Assembly: GCF_001039355.2 (NCBI RefSeq)
Contig: NW_019775561.1
Location: 208,517-272,516, forward strand
DNA from: Lingula anatina
Taxonomy: Eukaryota; Brachiopoda; Lingulata; Lingulida; Lingulidae
Direction of reading: 5' to 3'
Length of the DNA: 64,000 bases
Position 1 is the first letter of the stretch, and every line of letters starts with the position of its first letter. The position numbers and the translations under genes were made by a program. The notes under the pieces are model-generated. The model was given only the letters and a program-made list of their open reading frames with translations. It did not search any database and was not told the DNA's origin. Below are positions 1 to 14,500 of this stretch, one piece after another.

Positions 1-63
1 TTTCATCTAACCTTACTCGATCATATCCTTTAATTTCAACCAACACAATCACATTTTACTTAC

Positions 64-851
64 CTACTCCCTTCTCACTGATGCTCTCGCTCTCCAAGTC
101 TTGATCATCACAGCTAGTATATTCCGGTGTTGAGCGAATCTCATCATCAGAACTACTGAACGAAGGCTGCTGAACAGGCTGCTTTGATTTCCCTTTTTTA
201 TGTTTATGTGGTCTTGGCGGTGGTGGGCGCACACAGTCTGAGGGATCTGAACTCAGAGAATCATTTCGTAACATCGTCTCCATTTTCCGCCTGTTATTTT
301 TGGAATTTCTATTTGCTGCGGAGCTAGGATCTAAGTGAGTTTGCGACATGCGACGGGAGTCTCCTGATCTGGCATCTAAATCTGAGATTTCTTCCCGCCC
401 ACTTGCACCGCCCCGTCTGTCCCTCATGGAGTCCATTACTTCCTCCCTTGGTGATACAGGAGAAGTTCCCACCACCATGCGCTCGTGACGGGGCGATTGT
501 GGTGGCTTTGCAGTTATGTGAACATCAGGCTGCAAAGGTTGCTGAGCTGTTCGAGCTAATTCCCGCTCGCGCTCACTCCCCAAAGGCTTCTGCATTTGAT
601 CACCAGGCATTCCACGTTCTCGCACACTTCGTGATGAGTGATCTGATCTGCGACTCGTAGAAGAGTCTTGTCGTATGAGTTGCTCGTGATCGTGAGGTTC
701 ATGTATTTCTCTGTGCCTGTCCATGGTTCCGTCTCTACGGCGATCTTCTCCCATGTCCCTTTTTCTGTCCATAGCTATAGTCTCACGGCCGCCATCTTGG
801 TAGTCTCTCATGTCTTTAGTGCCATCTGGTGGATGGACCACACCTTCTCTC
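64..851 (-). CDS. RIMS: RIM exon 4: linker and conserved pre-PDZ block
   Basis: Acceptor CTGCAG (858-852), donor GTAAGT (63-58). The first half is repetitive Met-Asp-Arg/His linker. The second half has HLDPSSAANR, ETMLRNDSLSSD, VRPPPPRPHKHKKGK and STPEYTSCDDQDLESES, all characteristic of the region just before the RIM PDZ domain. The exon ends in phase 1 within SEKGV(G), so the PDZ exon should begin at lower coordinates. Confidence 0.93.
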
Positions 852-3312
852 CTGCAGGAAAAAATATGAATTATTAGTAAATTATGATATCATATATTAC
901 AAATTATAATTTTGAATTACTGAAAATGTCCAAAAAACAAATAAATTCGTATCCTCTTGGTTGCTATTTTAATAGTCACTCATATCTTTCATGTCATCTG
1001 ATATTAAATACAAAAACACCCACACACCCGCCTAGCTTCCAACTCATTAGTCATCTCAAACATGAAACTTTCACCTAGAAAAGGTTGTGCTGTCTGTTTA
1101 ACCCCAGGAAAACAGAGGTTTATCATGTCAATAAGGTTGAAGATAAAGAATCTATGCATGTTTTCCAAATAGCAGAAAAAATTGTTTTGCAATCAGCATA
1201 AATAGTAGATATAAACAAACATATATGTTTCAATATGCCCCCTCACTATGAAACAGATCTGATGACAAACATCAACCCCTATCGCTTAGATACTTTCAAA
1301 CTTTTTAATCATCTACAAGCAGCCTAGAGCACAAATAACAGTATGAGACCATATGCTTGCCCCTATTCAGCATCTAGTTTCAGGATAAAATCAATTTGTT
1401 GTGAATGACTTGTTTTTGTGAGTTTTTGTATTATTATCAATTATTTATTTCAAAATCTTTTTGACATAAAAAGGGCCTATTCCAGCTAAGAATGTGCATT
1501 TTCTTACAGTGAATGAGAGGAAAAATAAAATACATGATGCTTCAGAATTTTTTTTACAATATTAATAATACTTATAAATTATATAACTAAGAAAATGATT
1601 TTTCAAAATCATACAAACTAGAAGGTTTAAGTAATACAAGGAAATAGGTGAAGATAAAAACAGATTAAAATATAAGTGGCTTAAATGTATCAAGAAAAAT
1701 TCCATTTGCTTTAATTACCTATGACAAGGAGGTTATGTTTTCACCCCTGTTTGTCTGTTTGTTTGTCATCAACATAACTCAAACAGTTATCGACCGATTT
1801 CGATGAAATTTTCAGGGACTGTTAGAAGTGGGCAAAGGAAGAGATGATTAGTTTTTGGTGGTGATCTGGATCAATAAACAATCAATAATCAGTCATAATC
1901 AAAAATGGCTGCCTTGGCAGAGGTCTGCGCTCTCGGAGTGCTTATCTAGTTACTGTATGTTATAAAGGCTGCAACAACAAGTGCGCTAAAAGGGGCGGAA
2001 TTAAAGTTTGAATGGAAAACAATATGAAATTGGTTTACAATTTGGGCTTGCAGAGAAAAAGTATTTTAAAATTCTTACCGATGCCTCTTCTGCACCATTT
2101 CTTTATCTGCATAGCGATCAGGAGGAGACTCGCGTCGCCTATCACCATGAAAATGATCTGCATTCAGATCACGCTGCTGTTGCTGCTGCTGTTGCATATG
2201 GGCCTCTCTCATTTCCTGTTCACGAACTCTTGCTGGAGAAGGAGATCGACGGCGCAATTCTTGATCACTAGGAGGAATCACATCATGCGGGGATAGCTCC
2301 CCTCTTCGACCACGTGGCGACCGAGACCGTCCCGGTGGGGGGAGATCTTTTTGGCGTGGGTCTCCGTCAGGATGCATGCGCCCCCTATCCATCCTGGGGT
2401 CTTGGTCAGGTCGGAGGTGGGAATCATGATCAGGTCGCATACGATCCAGCTCAGCTGGAGATGGCCGTCTTCCATCTGAAGAACGCCTCTCAACAGAAGG
2501 GTCTCGTGACCTTGACCCTGGTGGATGCAGCGTGCCGTGTCCATCATGCATTGGGTCTTGCCCGTTGGCTCCCCGCCGTCTCCCATGTATATGCATGCCT
2601 TCAAGGTGCCTGTCGTCAGGTGGCAGGCTACGAGTACGGGCCTGATCAGGTGGCAGTTGCTCTAAAGGCCGCCCTCTGGCCCGCCCTCTCTCACTCATCC
2701 TATCTTCATGACCACCTGGTGACCTATCATAATGTCCTTGCTCTTTACTGCCATCTTGGATTTTTCCAACCTCCGACATTGAATACTGCCGTTTGAGTTC
2801 TCTACTACCGCGGAGACTCCCAGATCTAGACATTTGCATTCTGGGATCATCTGGTCTACGAACAATGTTCTCCTTTTCAGATCCCTGTCCACTGCTATCT
2901 GACTGACCTTGACCCTGACCCCTAGGTCCTCCTGAGACTCGTGCTCTCCTGTCCGACGTGGGACTAATATCAGTCTTTGTGGAAGCCGTTTCGCTTCCTG
3001 AGCCGACCTCAATGTCCAGGGCCACTGGGCGTGCTTGACCGCCATGATACCACTGGCCTGTCTTGGCGAGTATTTCCTGTTTCTTTTTACACAGCTGGCA
3101 CGCCCACACAACCTGAGGATGAGATGAAGAAGTTTCACATCAAATGGTCTCTTTAGACATTATTACTGGCATGGGGGACAAAAGTAGGCAGTTTCTAAAC
3201 GTGTTAAATTTCCACATGCAAAAAGAATATCAAGGTAAAGCATGCTTTTACGTGAAAATAAATATGAACTCAAATGTATTATCACATATCAAGAAATCCA
3301 AATATTTGTGAC

Positions 3313-3351
<39 letters not shown>

Positions 3352-3784
3352 GTTTCAATGAACCAATATGAAAATGCATTATGCAATTCATTTGAGAGTC
3401 ACTCTTTTAAGCAAAGGGGATCTTGGGACAATAAGCAATCTGCCCCCAAAAATATGAAGACAAAACCCTCCTGGCAAAGTTCTCTTTTATGAAACAGAGT
3501 GAGATGAATTTGAGAAGAAACCACTATAGATATTATTTTTAGGGACAGTTAAATTCTACATATTGTGGGCTCTGGCATGATATCAAAGGCCCCCTTTTTT
3601 TTTTTTTTTTTTTTTTTTTTTGACGAAAATTTATTTGAACACCTAGATAAAATTTTACCTACAGGGGACCTTTTCCTAGCAAAAAAAAAAAAAAAAAAAA
3701 AANNNNNNNNNNNNNNNNNNNNNNNNNTTTTTGAAAAAAAATTTGAACACCTAGATAAAATTTTACCTACAGGGGACCTTTTCC

Positions 3785-3817
<33 letters not shown>

Positions 3818-4465
3818 GGGGCATTTCGAACTCCTATAACCCCTCCTGGCTACAGGCCTGACAACTGTAAGTAGACTGAAGGAGTTCTAAACTTGTGAGC
3901 AATTACCATACCAGTAATTGTCTTGGCCTAAACATGGAAACAACTGCTAGTTACAGAACTGCCATTCTTTTCACATTCCCCAGATATATGTTCACATTAT
4001 GTCTACCATGTTCTCTTGTAGCCTGTGAGAAAGCCATAAAACCTGCCCAATCACATTACCATTCACCATCTGTACAGACAGAGCCACTGATAATGATATT
4101 TTGTGATTACGTATTTCCACTCGATACATAACGGGAGTAGCTATTGCATGCAATATGTCAACTCTATTGAGTTGGCCTTCAGAATTCAGAACAGAACGAA
4201 TCTGAGGATGGCTGTCCTTTGCCGTGGTGTATCTAAGCACTATGACCTAGTTGACACTTAAAAAGGGGTGCCACTTGAAAAGAGGTGGTACTAAGAGTTT
4301 TTTCAGAATAACTTGTGTATCAGTGAAAGCAAAAAACAAGGTGCAATAGCATTTTCCAACTAGTGCCACAATTTGTAAATTCAACAATAAAATAATGTAC
4401 TAGTAATTGGTCTATTTTTTCCACTAGACAGCCTGGGCAAATAGTAGAATCTTTTTTCAAATTAT

Positions 4466-4531
<66 letters not shown>

Positions 4532-7500
4532 AAATAGTAGAATAATTTTACCAAATTATTAGATGGATAGAAAAGAGAAAGAGAGAGAGAGAGAGAGAAT
4601 GACAATTTTACATGGCTGACTACCCCTAATTCATGTGATCCATAGTACAACAATAGCAGCAAGGAATTCAGAGATCCATACCATGACCATATAACGATGA
4701 CTGGGAATTACAAAGACACCTGCTGCAATACACGTATCAAATTGATTTTCCGTAGTCAGGGTGGAAACATTTAGAAAAGAGTCCCCAGGGGTGGAAAGAA
4801 GAGAATTATACAAGTTTGATGAAGAGATCGAGGTACATTGTAGATCATCTTGAGTAGTTGCCAGGGTTGCATTTAATTAGGGCCCTTTTCACAAACAACA
4901 GTTGGTGGTCTTCTGCGCTGCTCTAGTTTGAGAGATTGATTACGTAAGAGAGTCACCTAATCGCACTTTGCATCAAAGCTACTGCCAGTGAAGTGGATTT
5001 TGATTGGTGCATTAGGGTTTGTGAAAGGGAGGAAAAAATGTATCAAAAACTTGATCAAAATTCATTTAAGGGGAGCACTTTGTGTGAAAAACAAGATCCT
5101 ATGAACTTAAAGATAAAATAACACCAACAAAATATTCAATTTACATTTCCTCATTTTCTCAGAATTGAGTGAAGGATTTCAGGATGTTTTGTTCAGAAAA
5201 AAAATAGCATCCATTGGTTTCTTGTTTGTCTTTTGAGCAGACGTCAGATAATATACTTAAGAAGGATGAAAGATAATAAACCCATCCTCCTAGTTTAAGT
5301 CTTTTTATGTTAGCTTTATACTTCTCTATGTGGTGTGAGAAATCAGATCTGTTTCCTGACGCAACACAAAAGGGCAGAAAAATTAACCATAATTCATCTG
5401 ATTATCTAAGAGAAAATTTCATAATCGAGAAAAATTACAGACAGAAAGTTGGATAACAAGTTATCAATAACGCAAAACCTTATGACAATTGCATAAATAA
5501 ATAAATAATTGGACCCACATTTGGAGTGCAAAATACCTTGAGTTCTAGGTATAACTGAAAACTCTCCTCAATTATCAGAGCATCTCTGGGCCCCGTAACT
5601 CGGAAAGTATCGTGTATTGCGACCAAGCTCAAGCATCTCGAATCCATAACTCGCCCATACTCGCCCCATATAATCTATTATAGCCTCTGTGTGATATCGC
5701 TATTCACAATTTGCGATGCCTTCGAGTAACGGGGCCCTGGTGTTTCAAATAAACTGTGAAAACCAGAGTGTTTAAGCAGCAAGTTGATTTCCTGTAGGGC
5801 TCATTCCCATTGAATCTATCAGTCTACTTAGAATGATCCCACTCCATGCAGGGGCGGATCCAGAGATATTTTCTGACAGTCTTCCAAATTATCTTTGTGG
5901 ATCCATCTTCCATTTTTGACCGTCTTCCGACAGAAAAAGATAGATACCCGTCAATGTAAACTTGAAAATCTGACCGTCTTCTGGAAGACCCAGAAGACGG
6001 CCTAAATCGGCCCCTGCCATGGGTGCTCTTGCTGAATGCATTTAGATTAAGAGATTTAAATGCCTCCGTTTGGCATTGAATGGAATATAGAAAAGCTGGT
6101 GATTCTATGAGTACGTTGGAAACAAAAGGAGGTGTGTCATTCAGTTAAGCCGATTTCACTTAGTGAGAGTCCCCAATCAGTTGGGTCTATAGGGTCTAGT
6201 AAAACCTGAGTCATGCTAATAATAAAGAATGTATTATAATGCATACTTATGCCATGTGCCAATGGGGGTAGGGGCGCACAAGATCAAAACTGTATTTCCT
6301 TAATTGTTTAATTTATAAAGGCCATTTGAAACATAAAGCAGACAAAGTTCACTTCAGGTAAATTAATCATACAGAAGAGCAGGGGATATGGATAGATAAA
6401 AAATGTGTTGGTTTGGTCTTACTCAGTTGCCGATCTGATTCTCTCTAGCCTTTTCATTTTCAAATCTCCACATCAATAAGACTTACATCATATTCCATAA
6501 AAGAAGAAATATGGAAATTTGCCAACGAAGAAGCTGTCATTCAACTTCGGGTACTCAGAATTTGTGAATGAATCCAAACATATATACTTATATATTGCCT
6601 TTTATCAGCTGCACCGGTTTTCTCTCTCACTATAACAGATCAATGGAACTCACAGCCACTTCAATTAATACACATATATTCACAGAGCTCTCAATGGGAC
6701 AACTTTCCATATTGATTTCATATTGACCTCCTCTCTCACCTTCATAGCTATCCATGCTGGGGGCTCCCTATAACCAGAAAAGGGGTCCCAATACTGTATA
6801 AGCAGCTCTTGGTATTGATTTAACATTGATCTAACCTTTCCTGTGTTATTTATCCACAACATGGGATCTAATTGATTGTTGACGCGGCCCCAGGCGTGTA
6901 TAGTTATAAGCCTCCACTCCTATCTTTTAATGGTTATCCCCAACTATGGACAAATTTCATCAACATTAGCCCTAAAGCATATAAGAGGCAATCAAGCGTA
7001 GCGATATATGTCACTTTACCAAAATTTTGCCACATTTATTGAGCATAACTGTGCCTAAATGTGAACTTTTCATTGACCGTGCTAAAAATATGTGCACTTC
7101 ATTGAGTAACTGTGCCAAAAGCTGTGTATCTTTCACAGAATGTAGGAAAACCATGTCCCATTCATTGAGTTATACAGTGCCAAAAATGAGCCTTTCACTT
7201 CTTGTTCCAAAAATAAATATGCCCCATTCACCAAGATACAGTGCCAAAAAAAGTAAGCGAGCCTGAGTGAACCAAAAATATGTCTTATCATGGAGTAATT
7301 TTGCCAAAAAAGTGAGCCTTTCACTAGGTGTACCAAAAATATGCCCCATACATTTACTATTTTGGTTTTGCATTGAAACTCGTGATCCTTTCATACTGAT
7401 ATTAAACTAAAGTTATTAGTATAATTCATTTCACTGAATTATATACTGTCCAAAAAACATCCCCTATAATGAGATATCAAAGAGCAAATGCGTCCCTTTC

Positions 7501-10500
7501 AATTGAATTTTAATTGAAGTACTATGTCGATCCCTTACATTGAAGTATTGTACCAAAAATAGCCTTTCGCTGGATTCTTGTACCAAAAACATGTCCATTT
7601 CAATGGTTTATTGTACCAAGAATTATGTCCCTACCAAAAATAAACCATTGTAGACCTAAATTTTACATTAGTGTAACATTGTGATAATACAAGCACATTC
7701 ATATCATTTCCTTAAAATATATAACAAAGAATATCCCCATTAGGAAGCACATGACCTTATACAAATACATATATACCTTTCATAAGGCCCAGAAGACTAC
7801 ACCTGTGCCATTTGGGTGTATAATCAATACTTCACTGTTATTGATCAAGTGTTTCTCTCTAATATTGTAAAGATCCATATACAGGTGCCCTTTTAAAGCT
7901 CCACAGGGGCTGGACTGTGGATTACGCATATCCAATGTTCCTAATGGATGATACATGTAAATGGGGCGAGGGATGGGAAAATATTGAAGATGTTGCAGGC
8001 AAGAGGTGGCAGTGTATCAGTTCAATATCGCATGCACTAAGAGCATGGACGACATAGGGCAGGTTTAGCTTAAAGGTCAATGTCCTTCCCCGTCTTTTCA
8101 GCCAGTCTGGTTGATGTCAGCGCATATTGAGATTACAAGTACTTTAACTGTGCACGGAATATAAATGTCATTCACAGACTGTAATGTAAGAAACACCTTC
8201 AACCCTTCATTGAAGAACTATGACCACAAGTGGGTAGGGAATACCCCTCCTTAATCACCAATTACGAAGATTAAAACAGCTCAATCACCAATCACCAAGA
8301 TATATACAGGCCAATCACCAGTCACCAAGAATTCCTGAATCACGTTTCATGCAGAATATTGGGCTGAAATAACGCATCACGCTCGAAAAATAAGGCCAAT
8401 GAAACAGAGCGCAATAGGTTTCCCCTACTCTTTTCACATGACTGACTCATCGATATATATCGCTTTCGATAAAACTGTCCACAGCCAAATGACTAATTTC
8501 ATTTCATCTCATAGTGTTCACACAGAAAGTTTTTACTCTACCATCATAAAAAATATCCTTTTTTCCTGCCATAATACGTTGGAGTTCACTAAGCAAATGA
8601 TGTCTTAAATGTGGGTTTCTGTTAGGACAAACCAATGACAACATGGCAGCCATCTTGATGACGACAGTACTAGTACGTGAAAATCAAGGTCGCTGATGAC
8701 ATTTCTGAGGGTAGCTTATAACCAGGCTCACATACTTTTATCTATTTATTCATAACAACCAGCATGTCATGTTTTCACCAGTGTTGGATGTGTATATGTG
8801 AGTGGAAAGGATATTTTGTTGAAATATTCAGGACTGATACAGTTACATGTATTGCTGAGGAGAGAAAATGGATTCAATTCCAACATATCCAGCTCCATTT
8901 GAACATTTTTTCTTTTAATAATTTTCCACTGCTTTTATTCTTGGTGGAGGTCTTCACTTTTGGAGTGCTCTCGAATATATTATTACTATAACTATTTTTT
9001 ATTGTATGATGAAATAGGTTTTTCATTATTATTATTATTATTATAATTATCATTAACAGTAATATTATTATACATAATCAAATAAAATGGCCTTTTTCAC
9101 ATCACAAGGTACTCTTTTCTGATTCACATCTTTCTGACTTGTCTGGTCCAAGCATTCAAGTGGGCCGGCCGAATTAATTTGACCCCCAGCTCCGTTAGTC
9201 CGCTGTTCTGAATGTCTCTCTCACGTGTAAAAGCCAGGCTAAAAAAGTGCCTAACTCTCAAAAAGGTGCAAAACCAAAAAAGTGTACAACAAGATGTGAA
9301 AAGGGATGAAATTTACATGTACCAACTCCAGCTTATTTGCGACTCTCGCTAAAACTGCTACCTGACAGGTATGGCATGCATTAACAATACTGAAAATTTT
9401 TTATTTTAGGCAAATAGGCAAAATTATACAGCAACAAATTTTCACCCTGAAACAACATCATTTTTTTCATTAGTATAGCACACAGAAAAAGCAGGGAGTA
9501 AGCCATTTTTACATTTAATTGGAAAGTCATTTCAAACTTTTTACTTCAGAAGGATTCTTAAATCATGGCTAGAGTCTTAAAGCAACAGTTTCTCACCCAT
9601 GTATTATTTGCCTGGATTGATACTTGTGGCAGGCATTTCCTACCTTCTTAAGGAGAAGATCAAGTGCAGTATATTCTCACCCATTTTATTTATCGGAACT
9701 GTCTATTACACATAAAAAGCAGGTAGAAAGCCACCAATATACATTACCACAGGACTTCTTGCCTTGTTCTGTTTAAGCTGCAGTTTACCACCGCAGCGAG
9801 CACACGAGCGAAGATTGCAGTAGTTGCACCGGTGTCCCAGGCCATCAGCGAATTTGGTCTTGTGGCAGATCTGGCAGACAGCGCCCTGGTTCCCTCCGCC
9901 TCCGCTGTTATTTGCTGGCTGCTTGCTTAGCTCCTCGTTAAGTTTGACGACCGATTTTTGATAACTATCCAGGTCATCTTGGAGATTTCTAAAAATAAGA
10001 TGATAGCTTGTAAGTTAAATTTGTCTTAATTAACATGCATCTATTTTCCTAATTATTTGTTTAATTTAGTTTTTTTTCTTTGGGGGGGGGGGGAGGAAGG
10101 CTGTGAAGGCTCTGAAATTCAGGCTGATAGAGAGCAAGTGCAGTGGAGGAAAGTTTTTGATAGTACTCTCACACTCAGGATGACAGAGGAGAGTCACTGT
10201 CAGTGCTGTGAAACTTAGGGCGATGGCCAGCAAATTGGGTAAAGGACAGCTGCTGTCAGAGATGCAGGCTGATGAAAAGTGTTTCTGAATACAGGAATAC
10301 TCTCAAACACAGAGCAACTTTAATGAGCACTTGTTGACTTCACATTGCAGTGTTCCATGACAAAATGACATGACTGCCAGCCAAATGGTTCCACGAAACA
10401 ATTTCCAAGAAACAATTCCAAGAAACAACAGGTAAGCATCAACAGTTCCAGGTACTCTGTTTCCTCAGATGAACACCTTTAAGGATCAGTAAACAAATGA

Positions 10501-11495
10501 ACAAACATCTGCTCATAGTTCATAAGCTTAAACAACAGGTGCATGTATCAACAATTCCAGGTACTTGGTTTCCTCGGAAGCACCTTGTTAAGGTTCGGTT
10601 GACAAATACCAATTGTACCAAACATCTGTGCCTAAGTCATAATCTGAAACAATAGGAATCAGCATTTTCCAGGTACTCAGTTTTCGCAGATGAAACAGTT
10701 AAGGATCAGTTGACAAATACCTGTGCCTAGCTCATAATCTGAAACAACAGGAATCAACAATTCCAAGTACTCGATCATCACGGATGAACACAGTTAAGGA
10801 TCAGTTGACAAATGACAGAACACCTGTTCCTAATTCATAAACTCATTACTAGTGATTATGAAGAGAGATTCTCTGAAGACTGGTCCTTGGAAATGAAATG
10901 AGCAAGTTGATGGCAATTTATCTAATGCACCATGTGTTGCACCCAAGTAAACACATTTTTCTTTCATGATGGCTATATGCCTCAAAGCAACTGGTTAAAA
11001 ACAAGAATGAATAATACTAGTATATAAATAAATAAATAAACTGCCTTACTCATTTTTTTTTAAAGGGGAGCACATTAAACATAAAAACAAATCAAATCCA
11101 TTATTTTCACTGACCATGGAAGTCTGATCCATATTGGTCATTATCTATGAACACAACTTTATGGCTGCATTCAGAACACCAGACTTACTCGTCTGTGGAT
11201 CAAATATGGCAACCTACTTAAAAGCTTGCTGCCTAATCCCCTTATAGACTATAAAGTAGATTTGCATTCAAGTGGGTCGGCCATATTTGATTTGCATACT
11301 AGTAAGTCCATTGTAGTGAATTCAGCCTAATTAGTACATAGTTTTCCAATATTTTCTCTTTTGTGCACGTCACAGTATTCTGGATAGCTGGGGTCCTTGG
11401 CTTAAAACAGGGACATGACCTGATGGCAGAATTTTTTGTAAACAAATGTGTGGGGTTTTTTTTTGTTTTGTTTATTATTATTTATTATTATTATT

Positions 11496-11542
<47 letters not shown>

Positions 11543-14500
11543 TTTTTCTTTTTTTTTTAGATTTGGCTCCTTTAGTTCCCTCCAAATGATTTAATTGGAA
11601 CAAGAATTTATACTCAGGTACTGTCTTGGTCATCATTTGCCCCAGAGACAAGTTGCCTCTAGGACAGGATGGCAGAAAGACTTGGCACAACATTTCACCG
11701 TACTAACTTGAATCATCATGGTCCCAAAAGAAAAAATCTTGTGAAACAGATTTTTTTCTTTAGTATTGTCTGGAATTGATACATGAGCAATTCCTAACAG
11801 AAATATTCACAAAAATGAAACAAATCTGTGGAACAGAAAATAAAACTCTGATAAAATGAAATTCTGATCCCAATGTGTTAAAATTATATGGAGTCTACTG
11901 TAAATCATAATTCAGATGTCATGTTTAACAAAACAAAAAAAAAAAAGAGTCTATAGATATATAGTCTTAGATAAGCTGACTAAAAATCTTAGCCAACTAA
12001 GTCTGTTTCATGAAGGATGTTCAGTGCTGATTGCCTAACTCGTTTTTCCTTGAAACTAATATAAGAAGTTATATTTCTACACAACGAAAAATACTATGAC
12101 TGCTGTCTCAATATATCAGAATTATAACTTATTATGATAAGTATTTTAATTATTAAAATAATAAACCTAGTTTTATTCCTTTTTTCTTTTATTCATTCAT
12201 TTCTATACATATCTATTTATTCTTTAATCTATCTGTCTACTCGCTCTTTCATTCATTTTTTCTTCTTCATTCATTATTTCATCAATACTTTCATTCCTAT
12301 ATTTATTCCTTCACATATATCCATTTATGTACCTAACTATATCCATTTGCCAAGCAAACTGAAATTGCCAGTACACCCCTCCTCCCCCCCCCCTCATCCA
12401 CCCAATGCCATTCAAGGGCAGAAATATTGACCCAGCCCAGGCCAAACCCTGAGTACCAAAGATCACATGAGGCAACATACACCCTCTGACAACTAAGGAG
12501 AGTTTCTTAAATTCTATAGTGATCCCTGAAACACAGGGTGGAAGTCCCCAGAAGGCGACAAAAACTACTACATATAATATTTATATTAGTACGAAAGGTG
12601 GCCTGGGGGCAAAACATTTTGTGCAGCATGTCCATCTGACGTCAATTCATATTCCCCGAGCTATGGGTTCACACAGATTCCTAGAAAGTAAACTCCCTAG
12701 GTTTACTTGGCTGCACGGAATGTTTTTTACCTGGAGGCTATGAGGAGTCAGGTTTATGTAAACAATTCTCAAGATAAAGGGGCTGTTCCACAATATCTCC
12801 ATTGTGGTTCTATCTTAAATTCTCTTCCATAGTATTCTTCACTCATAGTTGTAATATTTTTTGTTTAACCTTATGCTATATTCCCCTTCCTAACTTTATT
12901 ATTTCTCCATAGCGTTCCCCCTCCCTCATTAACATGGAACCTTCTACTTTCTCAAATCAGGCCCGTAGCCAGGGGGATTTGGGGGGTTCAGAAGATCCCC
13001 CATTTTTGCTGGCAAAAGGTCCACTCTGAGTAAATTTGATCTAAGATTTCATGACAAAAGGCCTACATTATCAGAAAAAGAACCCCCCTCTTGCAATTGC
13101 TGGCTACGAGCCTGCAAATACTCTTGGATAGAGGCTATTCAACTGGATAGCCTCATTCCCTAAGGAAGATGTTCTAGATAGTCTATTATACTAGAGTAGA
13201 CATTGAAATGTCAAAGATTGGATACTCTACGTAGACACTGCAATAAACAATCTTTTCAATATCTAACTGTTGATTAAAGAAAAACTGCTTTATTTTTTTA
13301 CCCCTTCTATTTTTTACCAAATTAAATAAGAAGGATGTCAGATGTTAATATCTTGATAAAAATTATTATTATCATACAAGACCATGATACATTCTAGTAA
13401 GTATCAAGCCTGGATATATATTCACATTGCATATCTTTATTCCCACTTCCCACTTTTGGCAATCAACCAAGACTCTTTAAGAGTGGGAATAATTGTGTTT
13501 TCCAGATAAATAATAGATCACAAATCCAGATGACATGCTCCTTCCTGCAGCAGTAATTTGTTTGGCCAGGGCAGTTTCCGGGTGGAGATGGGGTGGAGGG
13601 GATTAAGACTGGTTACTCAATCTTCAAGGGGTTTCTCGCTAAATTGCTTTTAGCTTAAGTGGCTTAGATGTCTAGCACACCTACTGAAGCTGCTAAATGA
13701 TAATTATTTACCCCCTAGCAGCTTCAGTAGGTCTGACAGACATTTAAGCCATTTAAGTTGATTGCAATTTCGTGAGAATCCTATCGGAGATAGATCAATC
13801 CACAGTTATTACAATAGGGTCTGGGAATGGTCCCTAAGAGAGGCTGCAGCAGAAATGTCACACTGACATTTGAGTCTATTATCTCCTCGATATATATTTC
13901 TCCCGGCAGCAACCAGGGGCTGAGTCTGCTACATTATGCCAGCAAAATGTTACTAGATCAGTAGATTTTTCAAAAGGTTTGCATTTGGTTGTCCAACATG
14001 GCCAGTAGAGATCTTTTAACTTAAGGTTTTCAAAATAACTTCAATGTTGATTTTTTTTTCTAAAATGTAGTTGTTACATGATGATTTTTTTAAATGTTTG
14101 ACAAAATCAAGGTCTTGTTGTTATCTATATTAATTAATGCAATAAGGGAAAATATCTAGTCTTATTGAAATCATTATTTGGACCAGTGAATCCTGATTTT
14201 GACCAGTAGATTAAAGAAAACTGATGGTTCGCATGGCCAGAAAGCTGAAAATTTTATGGCCAGGGGTTTCCCCAGGATTTGGGGTACAGGAAGTCCAAAA
14301 TGTGAATCTGTATTTTGGTCATCGATCTACAGGGAGTCCAACCCAAGCAAGCCCAACCAATCATCATTTCCCAAAAATTGTGTATGCCATCTAGCCCGTC
14401 TTTGGAAATATAAGCAGTCTTTTGAGGAATGTGTCAGTCCTAATGACGGCTGGATGGCTCGATCTCTGGGGAAAGCTTCATTTATGGTGCAGACTGGGAG

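Larger units (their letters stand above)
3113..9762 (-). other. RIM intron 2
   Basis: 6.65 kb without a recognisable exon. It holds an N gap with duplicated flanks (3594-3830), a GA microsatellite, at least three inverted-repeat elements (4880-5032, 5587-5740, 5849-6016) and a degenerate tandem array (about 6990-7640). Confidence 0.75.

Noticed and set aside
2008-2796. Plus-strand reading frames of 87-160 codons
   Set aside because: They overlap RIM exon 3 on the opposite strand, and their composition is the mirror of that exon.
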